Source: an uncultured Collinsella sp. (GTDB lineage: Bacteria > Actinomycetota > Coriobacteriia > Coriobacteriales > Coriobacteriaceae). Taken from it: DNA of 23,430 nt. Positions within the stretch are counted from its first letter, which is position 1. Every line of letters starts with the position of its first letter. Position numbers and translations under genes: made by a program. The notes under the pieces were generated by a model that saw only the letters and a program-made list of their open reading frames with translations, searched no databases and had not been told where the DNA came from. Shown here one piece after another: positions 7,914 through 15,691 of this stretch. The stretch lies in the NCBI GenBank assembly GCA_900549065.1, contig URNC01000012.1, positions 1-23,430 on the forward strand. The letters are read 5' to 3'.

Positions 7914-7937
7914 TTAACTAAAGTAAAATGAAGTTAA
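7914..7937 (+). promoter_or_regulatory. Candidate promoter/operator of the first AAA ATPase
   Basis: An A/T-rich stretch contains TAAAAT (7924-7929, five of six to a -10 box). TTAACT (7914-7919) and AGTTAA (7932-7937) form an inverted repeat with a 12-base spacer around it. No good -35 box is visible. The symmetry over the -10 suggests a repressor site, possibly autoregulation, but this rests on the dyad alone. Confidence 0.4.
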
Positions 7938-7961
7938 ACGGCGGTGTGAAAGGAGAGCCTT

Positions 7962-9062
7962 GTGAAATACCTCGAAAACCCGTTTACCCCTAGTTTTGGT
8001 GAGGTTCCTGCCCATCTCGCTGGCAGACAACAGATTATTCGGGATTTGGACCGTGCCTTCTTGAGCCAGCGCAGGCGCCCAGAATTGACCTCGATCTTCT
8101 CGGGCGCGCGTGGAACCGGTAAAACCGCTCTCATGTCGTCGCTCGCGACAAGGGCGGAATCCCACGGCTGGATAGCCGTAAAGACGACCGCGCTCCCGGG
8201 AATGCTTGAGGAAATCGAGCTCGGGACGAAACGTGCCGCAGCCCATCTCATCGACTCGTCCACCCACTTCGAAGTCACCGGCCTCGGAATTGCACCGCTC
8301 GGCAGCATCGAGGTCAATCGCGTTCACGATGCCTCAACCTGGCGTTATCGCATGAGCGACATCATCGACCAGCTCAACGAGGCGGGCACCGGTCTGCTCG
8401 TCACGGTTGACGAGGTGGACCCGACACTCGACGAGATGATTCAGCTTGCAGCGACGTATCAGCACTTTGTGACCGATGGGAAACGCGTCGCCCTGCTCAT
8501 GGCGGGACTTCCCAACAACGTCTCGACGTTGCTGAACCACAAGACGGTCTCGTTCCTTCGCCGCGCCCAACAATATCATCTGGGTCGCATTGCCGACTAT
8601 GACGTACGCGAGGCCTTGATTCGCACAATTCAGGAAAACGATCGCCTGGCAGATGCTGAGGGAATCGATAGAGCCGTTCGCTCGATCTCTGGTTTTCCCT
8701 TCCTATTGCAACTCGTAGGCTACCGTGCCTGGGATCTCACAAGCGATTCGAAGGAAATCTCGTCACGCGACTTTGACCTGGGAATCAAAATCGCGCGTGA
8801 CGAGATGGACGACCGAATCCTTGCGGCAACCTATCGGGAACTCACTGCAGAGGACAAGCGATTCCTCATCGCCATGCTCGATGACGAGGAAGAGTCCACC
8901 ACCGCTGACCTTGTCGAGCGCCTTAAGCGTTCGCCGCAGCAGGTCTCCCGCTACCGACGCCGCATGATAGATGCCGGCATCATTGGAGAACGCGGGCGCG
9001 GAATCGTCGCTTTTGAATTGCCATTCTTCCGCGACTATCTCGCCGCTCAGTGCGTGAAATAG
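7962..9062 (+). CDS. AAA family ATPase with winged-helix-like tail (copy 1)
   Basis: A 366-residue protein starting at GTG 7962, with AAAGGAG (7949-7955) six bases upstream. It begins with an NPFTPSFGEVPAHLAGR segment, then Walker A GARGTGKT (48-55), Walker B LLVTVDEVD (D150, E151), a sensor-like LLMAGLP, FLRRAQQYHLGRI and FPFLLQLVGYRAWD. The last 70 or so residues resemble a winged helix (TTADLVERLKRSPQQVSRYRRRMIDAGII), so DNA binding is plausible. It is of the AAA_16/STAND-like ATPase type; the cellular role of this group is not known to me. A paralog on the other strand (11609-12727) shares the same motifs in the same order, and class II uvrA lies between them. No membrane segment or nuclease motif is seen. 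Confidence 0.85.
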   Translation: MKYLENPFTPSFGEVPAHLAGRQQIIRDLDRAFLSQRRRPELTSIFSGARGTGKTALMSSLATRAESHGWIAVKTTALPGMLEEIELGTKRAAAHLIDSSTHFEVTGLGIAPLGSIEVNRVHDASTWRYRMSDIIDQLNEAGTGLLVTVDEVDPTLDEMIQLAATYQHFVTDGKRVALLMAGLPNNVSTLLNHKTVSFLRRAQQYHLGRIADYDVREALIRTIQENDRLADAEGIDRAVRSISGFPFLLQLVGYRAWDLTSDSKEISSRDFDLGIKIARDEMDDRILAATYRELTAEDKRFLIAMLDDEEESTTADLVERLKRSPQQVSRYRRRMIDAGIIGERGRGIVAFELPFFRDYLAAQCVK

Positions 9063-9066
9063 GCAT

Positions 9067-9101
9067 CAATGAGGCAAAGGGGCTGTCCCTTTGCCTCATT
9101 G
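9067..9101. terminator. Palindrome B, bidirectional terminator between convergent genes
   Basis: A 15-bp perfect stem (9067-9081 with 9087-9101) and a five-base loop fill the 40-base gap between the ends of the AAA ATPase and uvrA, leaving four bases on one side and one on the other. It contains GGCAAAGGG/CCCTTTGCC and is related to palindromes A and C. No long T-tract is present, so termination is inferred from position and stem strength. Confidence 0.65.
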
Positions 9102-9102
9102 T

Positions 9103-11583
9103 CTATAGGTAGCGACCGGTAATGCTCTTGGAGCAGGCCGCGATGTCGCCTGGCGTACCGGCGCAGACGATTTGCCCGCCGGCGCCACCACCGCCCGGGC
9201 CCATGTCGATCACGTAATCGGCGTTACGGATAAGGTCGAGATCGTGCTCGATCACGATAACCGTGGCGCCCTTGGCAACGAGACCGTCAAACACGTTCAG
9301 CAGCACCTGAACATCGAGCGGATGTAGTCCAATCGTGGGCTCGTCGAACACGAATACGGCATCATCCTGCACGCGGCCCATCTCGCTCGCAAGCTTAAGA
9401 CGCTGTGCCTCGCCGCCCGAAAGCGCCGGCGTGGGCTCACCAAGCGTGAGATAGCCCAATCCCAGGTCGTGCAAGGTCTGCAAGCGCGTCTGAACTTTCT
9501 TGAGTCCCAGCGTGGCGTCGATAGCCTCGTCCACACTCATGTCCATGAGCTGCGGCAACGTAAGCAGGCTCCCGTCCTTGCCCTCGCGATGGATATGCGA
9601 AGCCGCGTCTGCATAACGTGATCCACGACATGCCGGGCAGACGATCTCGACGTCGGGCAAAAACTGCACGTCGAGCGATATCGAGCCCGTGCCATCGCAC
9701 GTAGGGCAGCGCAAGGCGCCAGTGTTGTAGCTAAAGGCACCCGCCTTGTAGCCGGCTGCTTTGGCCTCGGACGTACGGGCGAAGGCGCGACGCAGCTCGT
9801 CATGAATGTCGGCATAAGTCGCCACTGTCGAGCGCACGTTGGCGCCGATAGGCGTAGCGTCAATCAGGTTTGCGCGGGCAATGCCTTCGGCATCGACCCA
9901 GCGCACATGTTTTGGCAGGCGCTCGCCGGCTGCCTGCGCCTTAAGCGCCGGGATGAGCGTCTCGAGCACCAACGTCGTCTTGCCCGAGCCCGAAACGCCC
10001 GTCACCGCGACAAGGCGGCCGCGCGGGATATCGGCTTCGAGCGGCTTGACGGTATGGATGGCATCGGTTGCCATGCGGATGTGGCCCTGGTCGAACATTT
10101 CGTCGTCAGTCACCTGCGGACGCAAGCGCTTGGGGTCCGAGCGCAAAAACGGGGCGATGCGGCTGCCCTGCGATTGTTCGAGCTCATCCACCGTGCCAGC
10201 GGCAATCACATTACCGCCGCCTGCTCCGGCAACGGGGCCCATCTCGACCAGATAGTCGGCTTCCGCCAGTACGCGCGTATCGTGGTCGACAACAACCACG
10301 GTGTTGCCGTCATCCACCAGATCGCGCATCACACCCACCAAGCCGTCGACATTGGCAGGATGCAAGCCGATCGAGGGCTCGTCCAGCACATAGAGCACGC
10401 CCGTCGATCGATTGCGCACCACGCGAGCAAGCTGCACGCGCTGGCGCTCACCCGTGGAAAGCGTGGCACCGGCGCGATCGAGTGAAAGGTAATCGAGACC
10501 CAGGTCGACCAGACGACGGGCCGTGCTCAAAAACGAATCGCAGATATCCGTCGCCATGGGCCGCATCTCGGGCGGCAAGGATGCGGGCACCCCGCGCACC
10601 CACTCAATCGCCTCGCCCAGCGTCATGGCCGCCGCCTGCGCCAGATTGATACCGCGCACCTGGGGCTGGCGTGCCGCCTCGGAGAGACGCGTGCCGCTGC
10701 AGTCGCGGCATGGGCCCTCGCGCAAAAAGCGCGCAACGCGTTTGAGGCCCTTGTCGTCCTTAACCTTGGCGAGCGCATTCTCGACGGTATAGACGGCGTT
10801 GTAATAGGTGAAGTCGAGCGACGTGGCGCCCTCGCCGTTTTTGGGAACGTAGAGAATGTGCTTCTTGACCGCCGGGCCGTGGAACACGATATCGCGCTCT
10901 TGAGGCGTGAGCTGGTTAAACGGCACGTCGGTGCGCACGCCCATCTCACCTGCCACCTGCTTCATCAGATCCCACATGAGCGTACCCCAGGGAAGCACCG
11001 CGCCCTCGTTGATAGTCTTTGACTCGTCGGGCACCAGGCTCGCTTCGTCCACCTCGCGCATGACACCAGTGCCGCCACAGGTGGGGCATGCACCGCCGCT
11101 ATTGAAAGCCAAATCCTCGGCACTCGGCGCATAGAACTCGCGACCGCATGTCGAACACGTGAGCGACAGGCCCGCAGCCACGTTAAGGCTCGGCTCCACG
11201 CGTGCCCCGCAATGCGGGCACACGTGATGGGCGCAACGGCTAAAGAGCAGACGCAGGCTGTTGTTGAGCTCGGTCATGGTGCCAAAGGTCGAGCGCACGC
11301 CCGGTACGCTGGGGCGCTGATGCAATGCGAGCGCCGCCGGCACGTGCAATACCTCATCCACCTGAGCGTGCTCGGCCTGCGTCAGGCGACGGCGAGTATA
11401 GGTGCTGAGTGCTTCCAAGTAGCGACGCGAGCCCTCGGCGTAAAGAACGCCCAGCGCCAGCGAACTCTTGCCCGAACCCGACACGCCGGCAATACCCACG
11501 AGCTTTCCCAGCGGAATATCGATATCGATGTCCTTGAGGTTGTGTACACGCGCTCCACGCACTTCGATAGCCTGCGGGCTCAT
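9103..11583 (-). CDS. uvrA: Class II UvrA (UvrA2-like) excision-repair ATPase
   Basis: An 826-residue tandem ABC ATPase. It carries Walker A GVSGSGKSS (33-41), signature LSTGERQR, Walker B VLDEPSIGLHP, second Walker A GVSGSGKTT (529-537), signature LSGGEAQRLKLA and FDEPTIGLHP. A zinc module CPTC...CPAC sits after the second Walker A, and a first one, CPHC...CSTC...CPTC, is in domain I. E. coli UvrA has 940 residues; the missing part is the UvrB-binding insert, because the sequence runs from RSTFGTMTELNNSLRLLFSR almost straight to the zinc region. Such class II proteins are linked to tolerance of DNA-binding drugs rather than core UvrABC repair. ATG 11583 is preferred; in-frame GTG codons at 11598 and 11607 are alternatives. 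It lies 25 bases after the second AAA ATPase and is probably in the same transcript. Confidence 0.9.
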   Translation of the reverse strand: MSPQAIEVRGARVHNLKDIDIDIPLGKLVGIAGVSGSGKSSLALGVLYAEGSRRYLEALSTYTRRRLTQAEHAQVDEVLHVPAALALHQRPSVPGVRSTFGTMTELNNSLRLLFSRCAHHVCPHCGARVEPSLNVAAGLSLTCSTCGREFYAPSAEDLAFNSGGACPTCGGTGVMREVDEASLVPDESKTINEGAVLPWGTLMWDLMKQVAGEMGVRTDVPFNQLTPQERDIVFHGPAVKKHILYVPKNGEGATSLDFTYYNAVYTVENALAKVKDDKGLKRVARFLREGPCRDCSGTRLSEAARQPQVRGINLAQAAAMTLGEAIEWVRGVPASLPPEMRPMATDICDSFLSTARRLVDLGLDYLSLDRAGATLSTGERQRVQLARVVRNRSTGVLYVLDEPSIGLHPANVDGLVGVMRDLVDDGNTVVVVDHDTRVLAEADYLVEMGPVAGAGGGNVIAAGTVDELEQSQGSRIAPFLRSDPKRLRPQVTDDEMFDQGHIRMATDAIHTVKPLEADIPRGRLVAVTGVSGSGKTTLVLETLIPALKAQAAGERLPKHVRWVDAEGIARANLIDATPIGANVRSTVATYADIHDELRRAFARTSEAKAAGYKAGAFSYNTGALRCPTCDGTGSISLDVQFLPDVEIVCPACRGSRYADAASHIHREGKDGSLLTLPQLMDMSVDEAIDATLGLKKVQTRLQTLHDLGLGYLTLGEPTPALSGGEAQRLKLASEMGRVQDDAVFVFDEPTIGLHPLDVQVLLNVFDGLVAKGATVIVIEHDLDLIRNADYVIDMGPGGGGAGGQIVCAGTPGDIAACSKSITGRYL

Positions 11584-11608
11584 CTTCTGTTCTGTCACCT
11601 TTATCACC

Positions 11609-12727
11609 CTACTCGTGCCATAAAATGCAATCGCTAATGTACGCGCCCAGCATGGGCACGGTAAATCGGACGAGGCCGTATCCGGCAGCCTCGATGACGC
11701 GCTCGCGAATCAGACTTGCGCGATATTTACTCGCCCAACTCTGAGTACGGTCGCAACGCTCAATGATATCCGCCATGCGAGTCGGTTTGCCCTCGTCAGC
11801 CGCCATGGCCTCGATAAAGAGGCGCTGCGGACTGCGCAACCCGTAATACAAGGGAGCGTCGACCGCTTCATAGAACTCGGAGACGGCATCGGCGTAGCCA
11901 GCCTCGACATCGCGCCTTTCAATGACTCGCGTGTTGCGCCGGACAGCAGACCGCCACATGTAATAGCCCACCAGCTGAACCATATAGGGATGCCCCATGC
12001 TTTTGCGCGCCGCAAGGTCCGCCGTCTCCGCGTCAACGTAAAGACCAGCGTCTTTGACCGTCTGGATATACGAATCGCGCACCTTGGGCAAAGATATCGC
12101 CCCCAGCGTACGCTGCTGGGCACGCCGCAAAAACGTCACGCTCGGCTCTTCGAGCAGATCGTCAACCATACTGGGTAAGCCGGCAAAAACAAGCGCAAGG
12201 CCGCGCTGGTCGCTATCGGACAAGCCCGTGGCATCCTGGTCTCCGAGCACCTGTTGATAGAGAACGGCAAGAGCCGCCAGCTCCTCGATAGACGCAGATT
12301 GAGCCTCGTCAATCGCAAACAGTATGCCCTTGCCTGGACCGAGCTTCTTGAGGCGCTCGTTGACCAGCCCTCGCAACGTCTCGCCCTTTGCTCGCGCCGC
12401 CTCGACCGACATCCGCCCAAACGACGGACCGAACTCCATTGACGTCACAACGGGTTTATTCGAGCGAAGCGCGTCGGCCAAGCGGTCGCATAAGCCAAGC
12501 GAAGCGGAATCGGAGACAACCGCCCATCCGCGCTCACTGGCCAGACGTTGCAGCTCCCGCAGGAGAACTGTCTTGCCGCAGCCGCGGTTTCCCGTAATGA
12601 GCATGAGCCTGCCCGGCGCTCCGGCGCCGTTATCGAGCCCTTCCTCGAAATCTTCGATGACCGACTCGCGACCGATGAGTATCGGAGGCCGCTTGCCTGC
12701 CGTTGGCTTAAAGGGATTTGGATTCAT
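11609..12727 (-). CDS. AAA family ATPase with winged-helix-like tail (copy 2)
   Basis: A 372-residue paralog of the ATPase at 7962-9062. It has NPFKPTAGKRPPILIGR at the start, Walker A GNRGCGKT (46-53), Walker B ILFAIDEAQ (D140, E141), LVFAGLPS, FLRRAQQRTLGAI and HPYMVQLVGYYMWR. The C-terminal region (TRMADIIERCDRTQSWASKYRASLIRERVI) has the look of a winged helix. The two copies are clearly related but well diverged, so this is not a recent duplication. GAGGAGG (12733-12739) sits five bases before the ATG. It directly precedes uvrA on the same strand, 25 bases apart, which suggests co-expression. Its promoter has an unusual triple repeat. Function unknown; a regulatory or scaffold ATPase is an inference. 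Confidence 0.85.
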   Translation of the reverse strand: MNPNPFKPTAGKRPPILIGRESVIEDFEEGLDNGAGAPGRLMLITGNRGCGKTVLLRELQRLASERGWAVVSDSASLGLCDRLADALRSNKPVVTSMEFGPSFGRMSVEAARAKGETLRGLVNERLKKLGPGKGILFAIDEAQSASIEELAALAVLYQQVLGDQDATGLSDSDQRGLALVFAGLPSMVDDLLEEPSVTFLRRAQQRTLGAISLPKVRDSYIQTVKDAGLYVDAETADLAARKSMGHPYMVQLVGYYMWRSAVRRNTRVIERRDVEAGYADAVSEFYEAVDAPLYYGLRSPQRLFIEAMAADEGKPTRMADIIERCDRTQSWASKYRASLIRERVIEAAGYGLVRFTVPMLGAYISDCILWHE

Positions 12728-12761
12728 GTCGGCCTCCTCGGATTGGCAAACCCTGATAATA

Positions 12762-12791
12762 GTTATACCAACTTATACCGAGTTATACCAA
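12762..12791 (-). promoter_or_regulatory. Promoter with three tandem 10-bp GGTATAA repeats
   Basis: On the minus strand GGTATAA occurs three times with an exact 10-bp period (TTGGTATAAC, TCGGTATAAG, TTGGTATAAC), ending about 35 bases before the ATPase ATG. The outer units supply TTGGTA as a possible -35 and TATAAC as a -10 with an 18-bp spacer. The 10-bp spacing places all three copies on the same face of the helix, which suits cooperative binding of a regulator. Promoter role is inferred. Confidence 0.55.
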
Positions 12792-12797
12792 TAGCAT

Positions 12798-12826
12798 GGA
12801 ACAAAAGGAACTGCCCCTTTGTCACA
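12798..12826. repeat. Short palindrome C, includes the stop codon of the EF-G-like gene
   Basis: An imperfect hairpin, ACAAAAGG/CCCTTTGT with one mismatch. Read on the minus strand it begins ATGTGACAAAGG, the same as palindrome A, and again the TGA is the stop codon of the gene it follows (stop at 12822-12824). No T-tract follows. Confidence 0.55.
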
Positions 12827-14825
12827 TGTGGCCGAAAAACTCCGCGTCTGCTGCACGCCAGGGGCGGAAGGTGGCGGGATCGACCTTTACGTGTGCCGCG
12901 GCGGGTACGTCGTACCATTTGACCGTGTAACCGGCGCCGTGAGAGCAAAAGACCGAGTCGGGCGTGTTGGGCAGATCGGCCTCGGGCTCATAGGCGGCCG
13001 CCTCTATAACGCGCTCGGCATCATGGCAAGCCGCATAGCCGGCGAACTCTAGGTACAGATGCCCGCGACCGCTCGTGTAGGCGGCCACCTCCAGCGCGTA
13101 ATCCTGCACCTCGGATGCTGGCACGCGACCCACAAGCTTTGTCCGGTCTCCCGCCATCGTCGGCGGCTCGTACTCGGCACCCATGCGTGTGGCATCCGAG
13201 AGCGTCCGGCCCACGCACTCCCCCGGTACCTCGAGCTCAAAGCGATACCACGGCTCCAGCAGTACCGCCGCGCCGGCCTCACGCGCCTGCATGAGTCCCT
13301 GGCGAATCGCACGGTACGTGGCCTGGCGAAAATCGCCGCCCTCGGTGTGTTTGGCATGCGCGCGACCGCCCGTGAGCGTAATGCGCACATCGGTGATGGG
13401 CGAGCCAGTCAGCACGCCCAGGTGGTCGCGCTCCATGGCGTTGGTGAGTGCCAAACGCTGCCAGTTAAGATCGAGCTCGTCGGTCGAGGTCACGGTGCCA
13501 AACTGCACGCCCGAACCCGCTGGCAACGGCTCCAGGCGCAAATGCACCTCGGCATAGTGGCGCAGCGGCTCAAAGTGGCCCACGCCCTCGACCGGCTGCG
13601 AAATAGCCTCCTTATAGAGAATGCCGCCAGACTCAAACTCAACCGAAAGGTCAAAGCGATCGGCCAACACCCGCTGCACGACCTCGAGTTGCACAGCGCC
13701 CATCAACTGCAAATGAATCTGCTCTAGATGCGTATTCCAGCTTACGCCGAGCATGGGATCTTCATCCGCCAGCTCAGTCAACGCTTTGAACACCGCATGA
13801 ACATCGTGTTCGCCCGGAAGCACCGTATAGGTAAGGACCGGCGCAATGACGGGTGCATCGCCCGCGGGCTCCGCGCCCAGGGCGTCCCCCGGGCGAACGT
13901 GCGCAAGACCCGTCACGGCACAAATACCGCCAGCAGCAACTTCTTGGGCAAGCTCATACTTCTCGCCGTTATAGATGCGTACCTGATCGACCTTCTGCTC
14001 CCATGCCTCGGCACCGGAACGTCCGTCAATCATCTGCTTGGCATGCAGCGTGCCGCCGGTCACTTTAAGCCATGCCAAGCGCTCGCCGCGATCCCCGCGG
14101 CTGACACGATAGACGCGCGCGGCAAACTCCGGGTGCCATGCCTGTTCACGCATCAGCGCGCATATGCCGTCCAGCAGCTCGTCCACGCCTTGGTCCTTGA
14201 GCGCCGAGCCGGCAAAACATGGAAAGAGCTTGCGCTCGGCAACCATGCGCGACAGCGTTGCGACAGAAAGCTCACCCGCCTCAAGAAACTCCTCGAGCGC
14301 CGCCTCGTCCAACGCAGCAGCGTCCTCCTGAACGGCGCCGCCCGCCAGCAGTTCGTTGGCATCCAGGCAGCCCTCGGAAAGACGTTGCCCAAGTTGTGCC
14401 AACAAGACATCGCGGCCGGGATTCTCCAAATCGATTTTGTTGATATAGATAAACGTCGGGATGTCATAACGTGTAAGCAGACGCCACAGGGTTTCGGTAT
14501 GACCCTGTACGCCATCGTTGGCACCCACAACCAAAATCGCGTAGTCGAGCGCGCGCAGCGTGCGCTCCGCCTCGGCAGAAAAATCGACATGCCCCGGCGC
14601 ATCCACGAGCATGACGTGGGTATCGCCATGGTCGAGCACGGCCTGCGACGAGAAGATCGTAATGCCACGCTCACGCTCGATCGCGTTCGTGTCCAGATGC
14701 GAATCGCCATCGTCCACGCGGCCGCGCTTGCGAATGCGACCCGCGTTGAACAACATGGCCTCGGCCAGCGTGGTCTTGCCGGCATCGACATGCGCCAAGA
14801 TTCCAACGACCGCTTGCTTCGACAT
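12822..14825 (-). CDS. EF-G/Tet(M)-like ribosome-associated GTPase
   Basis: A 667-residue translation-factor GTPase. It has G1 AHVDAGKTT (11-19), switch RGITI (53-57), G3 DAPGH (75-79) and G4 NKID (129-132), followed by EF-G-like domains II to V and an ending with SVFCSHGAGYTVKW. Tetracycline ribosomal protection proteins (about 640 residues) share this plan and lack some EF-G features, but the sequence is not one of the acquired Tet(M), Tet(W) or Tet(O) types, and its G/C-rich codon use matches the neighbours. It may therefore be a chromosomal factor that rescues or modulates ribosomes; resistance should not be assumed. ATG 14825 has GGAG about 6-7 bases upstream. An open frame to 14894 is unsupported. 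Its stop lies 94 bases before the second AAA ATPase. Confidence 0.82.
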   Translation of the reverse strand: MSKQAVVGILAHVDAGKTTLAEAMLFNAGRIRKRGRVDDGDSHLDTNAIERERGITIFSSQAVLDHGDTHVMLVDAPGHVDFSAEAERTLRALDYAILVVGANDGVQGHTETLWRLLTRYDIPTFIYINKIDLENPGRDVLLAQLGQRLSEGCLDANELLAGGAVQEDAAALDEAALEEFLEAGELSVATLSRMVAERKLFPCFAGSALKDQGVDELLDGICALMREQAWHPEFAARVYRVSRGDRGERLAWLKVTGGTLHAKQMIDGRSGAEAWEQKVDQVRIYNGEKYELAQEVAAGGICAVTGLAHVRPGDALGAEPAGDAPVIAPVLTYTVLPGEHDVHAVFKALTELADEDPMLGVSWNTHLEQIHLQLMGAVQLEVVQRVLADRFDLSVEFESGGILYKEAISQPVEGVGHFEPLRHYAEVHLRLEPLPAGSGVQFGTVTSTDELDLNWQRLALTNAMERDHLGVLTGSPITDVRITLTGGRAHAKHTEGGDFRQATYRAIRQGLMQAREAGAAVLLEPWYRFELEVPGECVGRTLSDATRMGAEYEPPTMAGDRTKLVGRVPASEVQDYALEVAAYTSGRGHLYLEFAGYAACHDAERVIEAAAYEPEADLPNTPDSVFCSHGAGYTVKWYDVPAAAHVKVDPATFRPWRAADAEFFGHM

Positions 14826-15125
14826 GGCTCTCCTCTTATTGCAAGCCCATCGCACGCGGCAACGGGCATCCTCGTTCCACACTGGATGATACAATGTACG
14901 GGCCGGCGGGCGAAGCGAGCCCTATCCCCCGACCGAGCTCATCGCCCCGCGTTGCCGCGCAGCGATTTTCGTAGGTTCGCGCCTTGCGAAAGCCGGCACC
15001 TCCCCTTTTTGTCTGCCTGGGCTCATCTGGGGCGATAACAACGCGAGCCCCACAACAACGCGTTTTACCAAAAATGGCCCCACTCGGGGCCATTTTTGGT
15101 AAAACGCTGGTATGTGGCTCGGCCT
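14826..15125. other. Intergenic region holding palindrome E and no gene
   Basis: About 300 bases between the EF-G-like GTPase (start at 14825, minus) and the acetyltransferase (stop at 15126, minus). A TATCAT (about 14885-14890, minus) is a weak -10 candidate for the GTPase gene. I see no tRNA, small RNA signature or convincing coding frame. The only strong structure is the palindrome at 15060-15107. Confidence 0.5.
15060..15107. terminator. Palindrome E, 22-bp perfect inverted repeat
   Basis: Arms 15060-15081 and 15086-15107 are perfect reverse complements of 22 bases around the four-base loop ACTC. The arms contain AAAAATGGCCCC and GGGGCCATTTTT, so each strand shows a G/C core followed by T-rich arm sequence. 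It lies 19 bases after the stop of the acetyltransferase on the minus strand, so it probably ends that transcript; the symmetry would let it work both ways. Confidence 0.7.
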
Positions 15126-15614
15126 TTATGCCTCGCGCAGCCAATCAAACGCGACGCGCGGCGTACCGTCCGACACATATACGATACCGGCGCGCTTAAA
15201 CCCGGCCTTGGCGATGGCTCCCTGCATGGGCAGGTTGTCCTGATGCGTGTCGATGCGCAGGTGATCGGCGCGTTCCTTGGCAAAGGCAAACATCGCAGCC
15301 GCGATACCGTGCGCGGTGCCATCGGACGCCACACGGTGCAGCACAGCATACGGGGCGTCGCTGCGCCACTGGCCGCCCTCGATCACATCGTAGGAACTGT
15401 CCGGCCCCGGCAGAAAGGCAAACGTCGCCACCACGCGTCCGTCTTCCTCGCACACATAGCTGCCACCGGCGGCGATATCGGCAGCCAGCTGCTCGCCCGA
15501 AGGCGTGCCCTCGGGCCACTGCGTCGTGTTGCCATGTGCGCGCATAAAGGCGCGGGCCGCGTCATAGATGGCCATGACGGCGGGAATGTCGGTATCGAGG
15601 GTTTTTCTGATCAT
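15126..15614 (-). CDS. GNAT family N-acetyltransferase
   Basis: A 162-residue protein of the GNAT acetyl-CoA-dependent transferase fold. It starts with MIRKTLDTDIPAVMAIYDAAR, the usual first strand and helix, has a central strand VVATFAFLPG and the acetyl-CoA loop region VASDGTAHGIAAAMFAFAKERA. The last third includes LRIDTHQDNLPMQGAIAKAGFKRAGIVYV, where the DTHxxNxPMQ pattern is typical of a common GNAT subgroup. The canonical Q/RxxGxG/A loop is altered (SDGTAHG). ATG 15614 is chosen; GTG 15617 is an alternative with GAGG nearer. Substrate unknown. It is divergent from the Cys-rich small protein and shares a palindromic control region with it. Confidence 0.82.
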   Translation of the reverse strand: MIRKTLDTDIPAVMAIYDAARAFMRAHGNTTQWPEGTPSGEQLAADIAAGGSYVCEEDGRVVATFAFLPGPDSSYDVIEGGQWRSDAPYAVLHRVASDGTAHGIAAAMFAFAKERADHLRIDTHQDNLPMQGAIAKAGFKRAGIVYVSDGTPRVAFDWLREA

Positions 15615-15635
15615 CACGCGGCGACCTCACGTTTA

Positions 15636-15667
15636 TTGGTATCACTTTGATTGAGCAATGATACCAA
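15636..15667. promoter_or_regulatory. Inverted repeat in a divergent promoter region
   Basis: TTGGTATCA (15636-15644) and TGATACCAA (15659-15667) are perfect 9-bp arms around a 14-base spacer, between the start codons of the acetyltransferase and the Cys-rich protein. The spacing fits a dimeric regulator rather than a terminator. The half-site TTGGTAT also appears in the triple repeat at 12762-12791. Confidence 0.45.
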
Positions 15668-15691
15668 CGTTTGGAGAAGGGCGCGAAGCAG

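Noticed and set aside
13728..15038. Long open frame antisense to the EF-G-like GTPase (436 codons)
   Set aside because: The other strand encodes an intact translation GTPase. The antisense product is Arg/His-rich with no domain and crosses the GTPase start into intergenic DNA.
15019..15050. GGGCTC/GAGCCC stem as a possible small RNA
   Set aside because: Only six base pairs with a 20-base loop, no promoter or terminator of its own, and no known RNA motif.
14984..15199. Short frames on both strands that each encode VLPKMAP-GAIFGKT
   Set aside because: The matching peptides arise because both strands of the 22-bp palindrome read the same; there is no start signal or domain.
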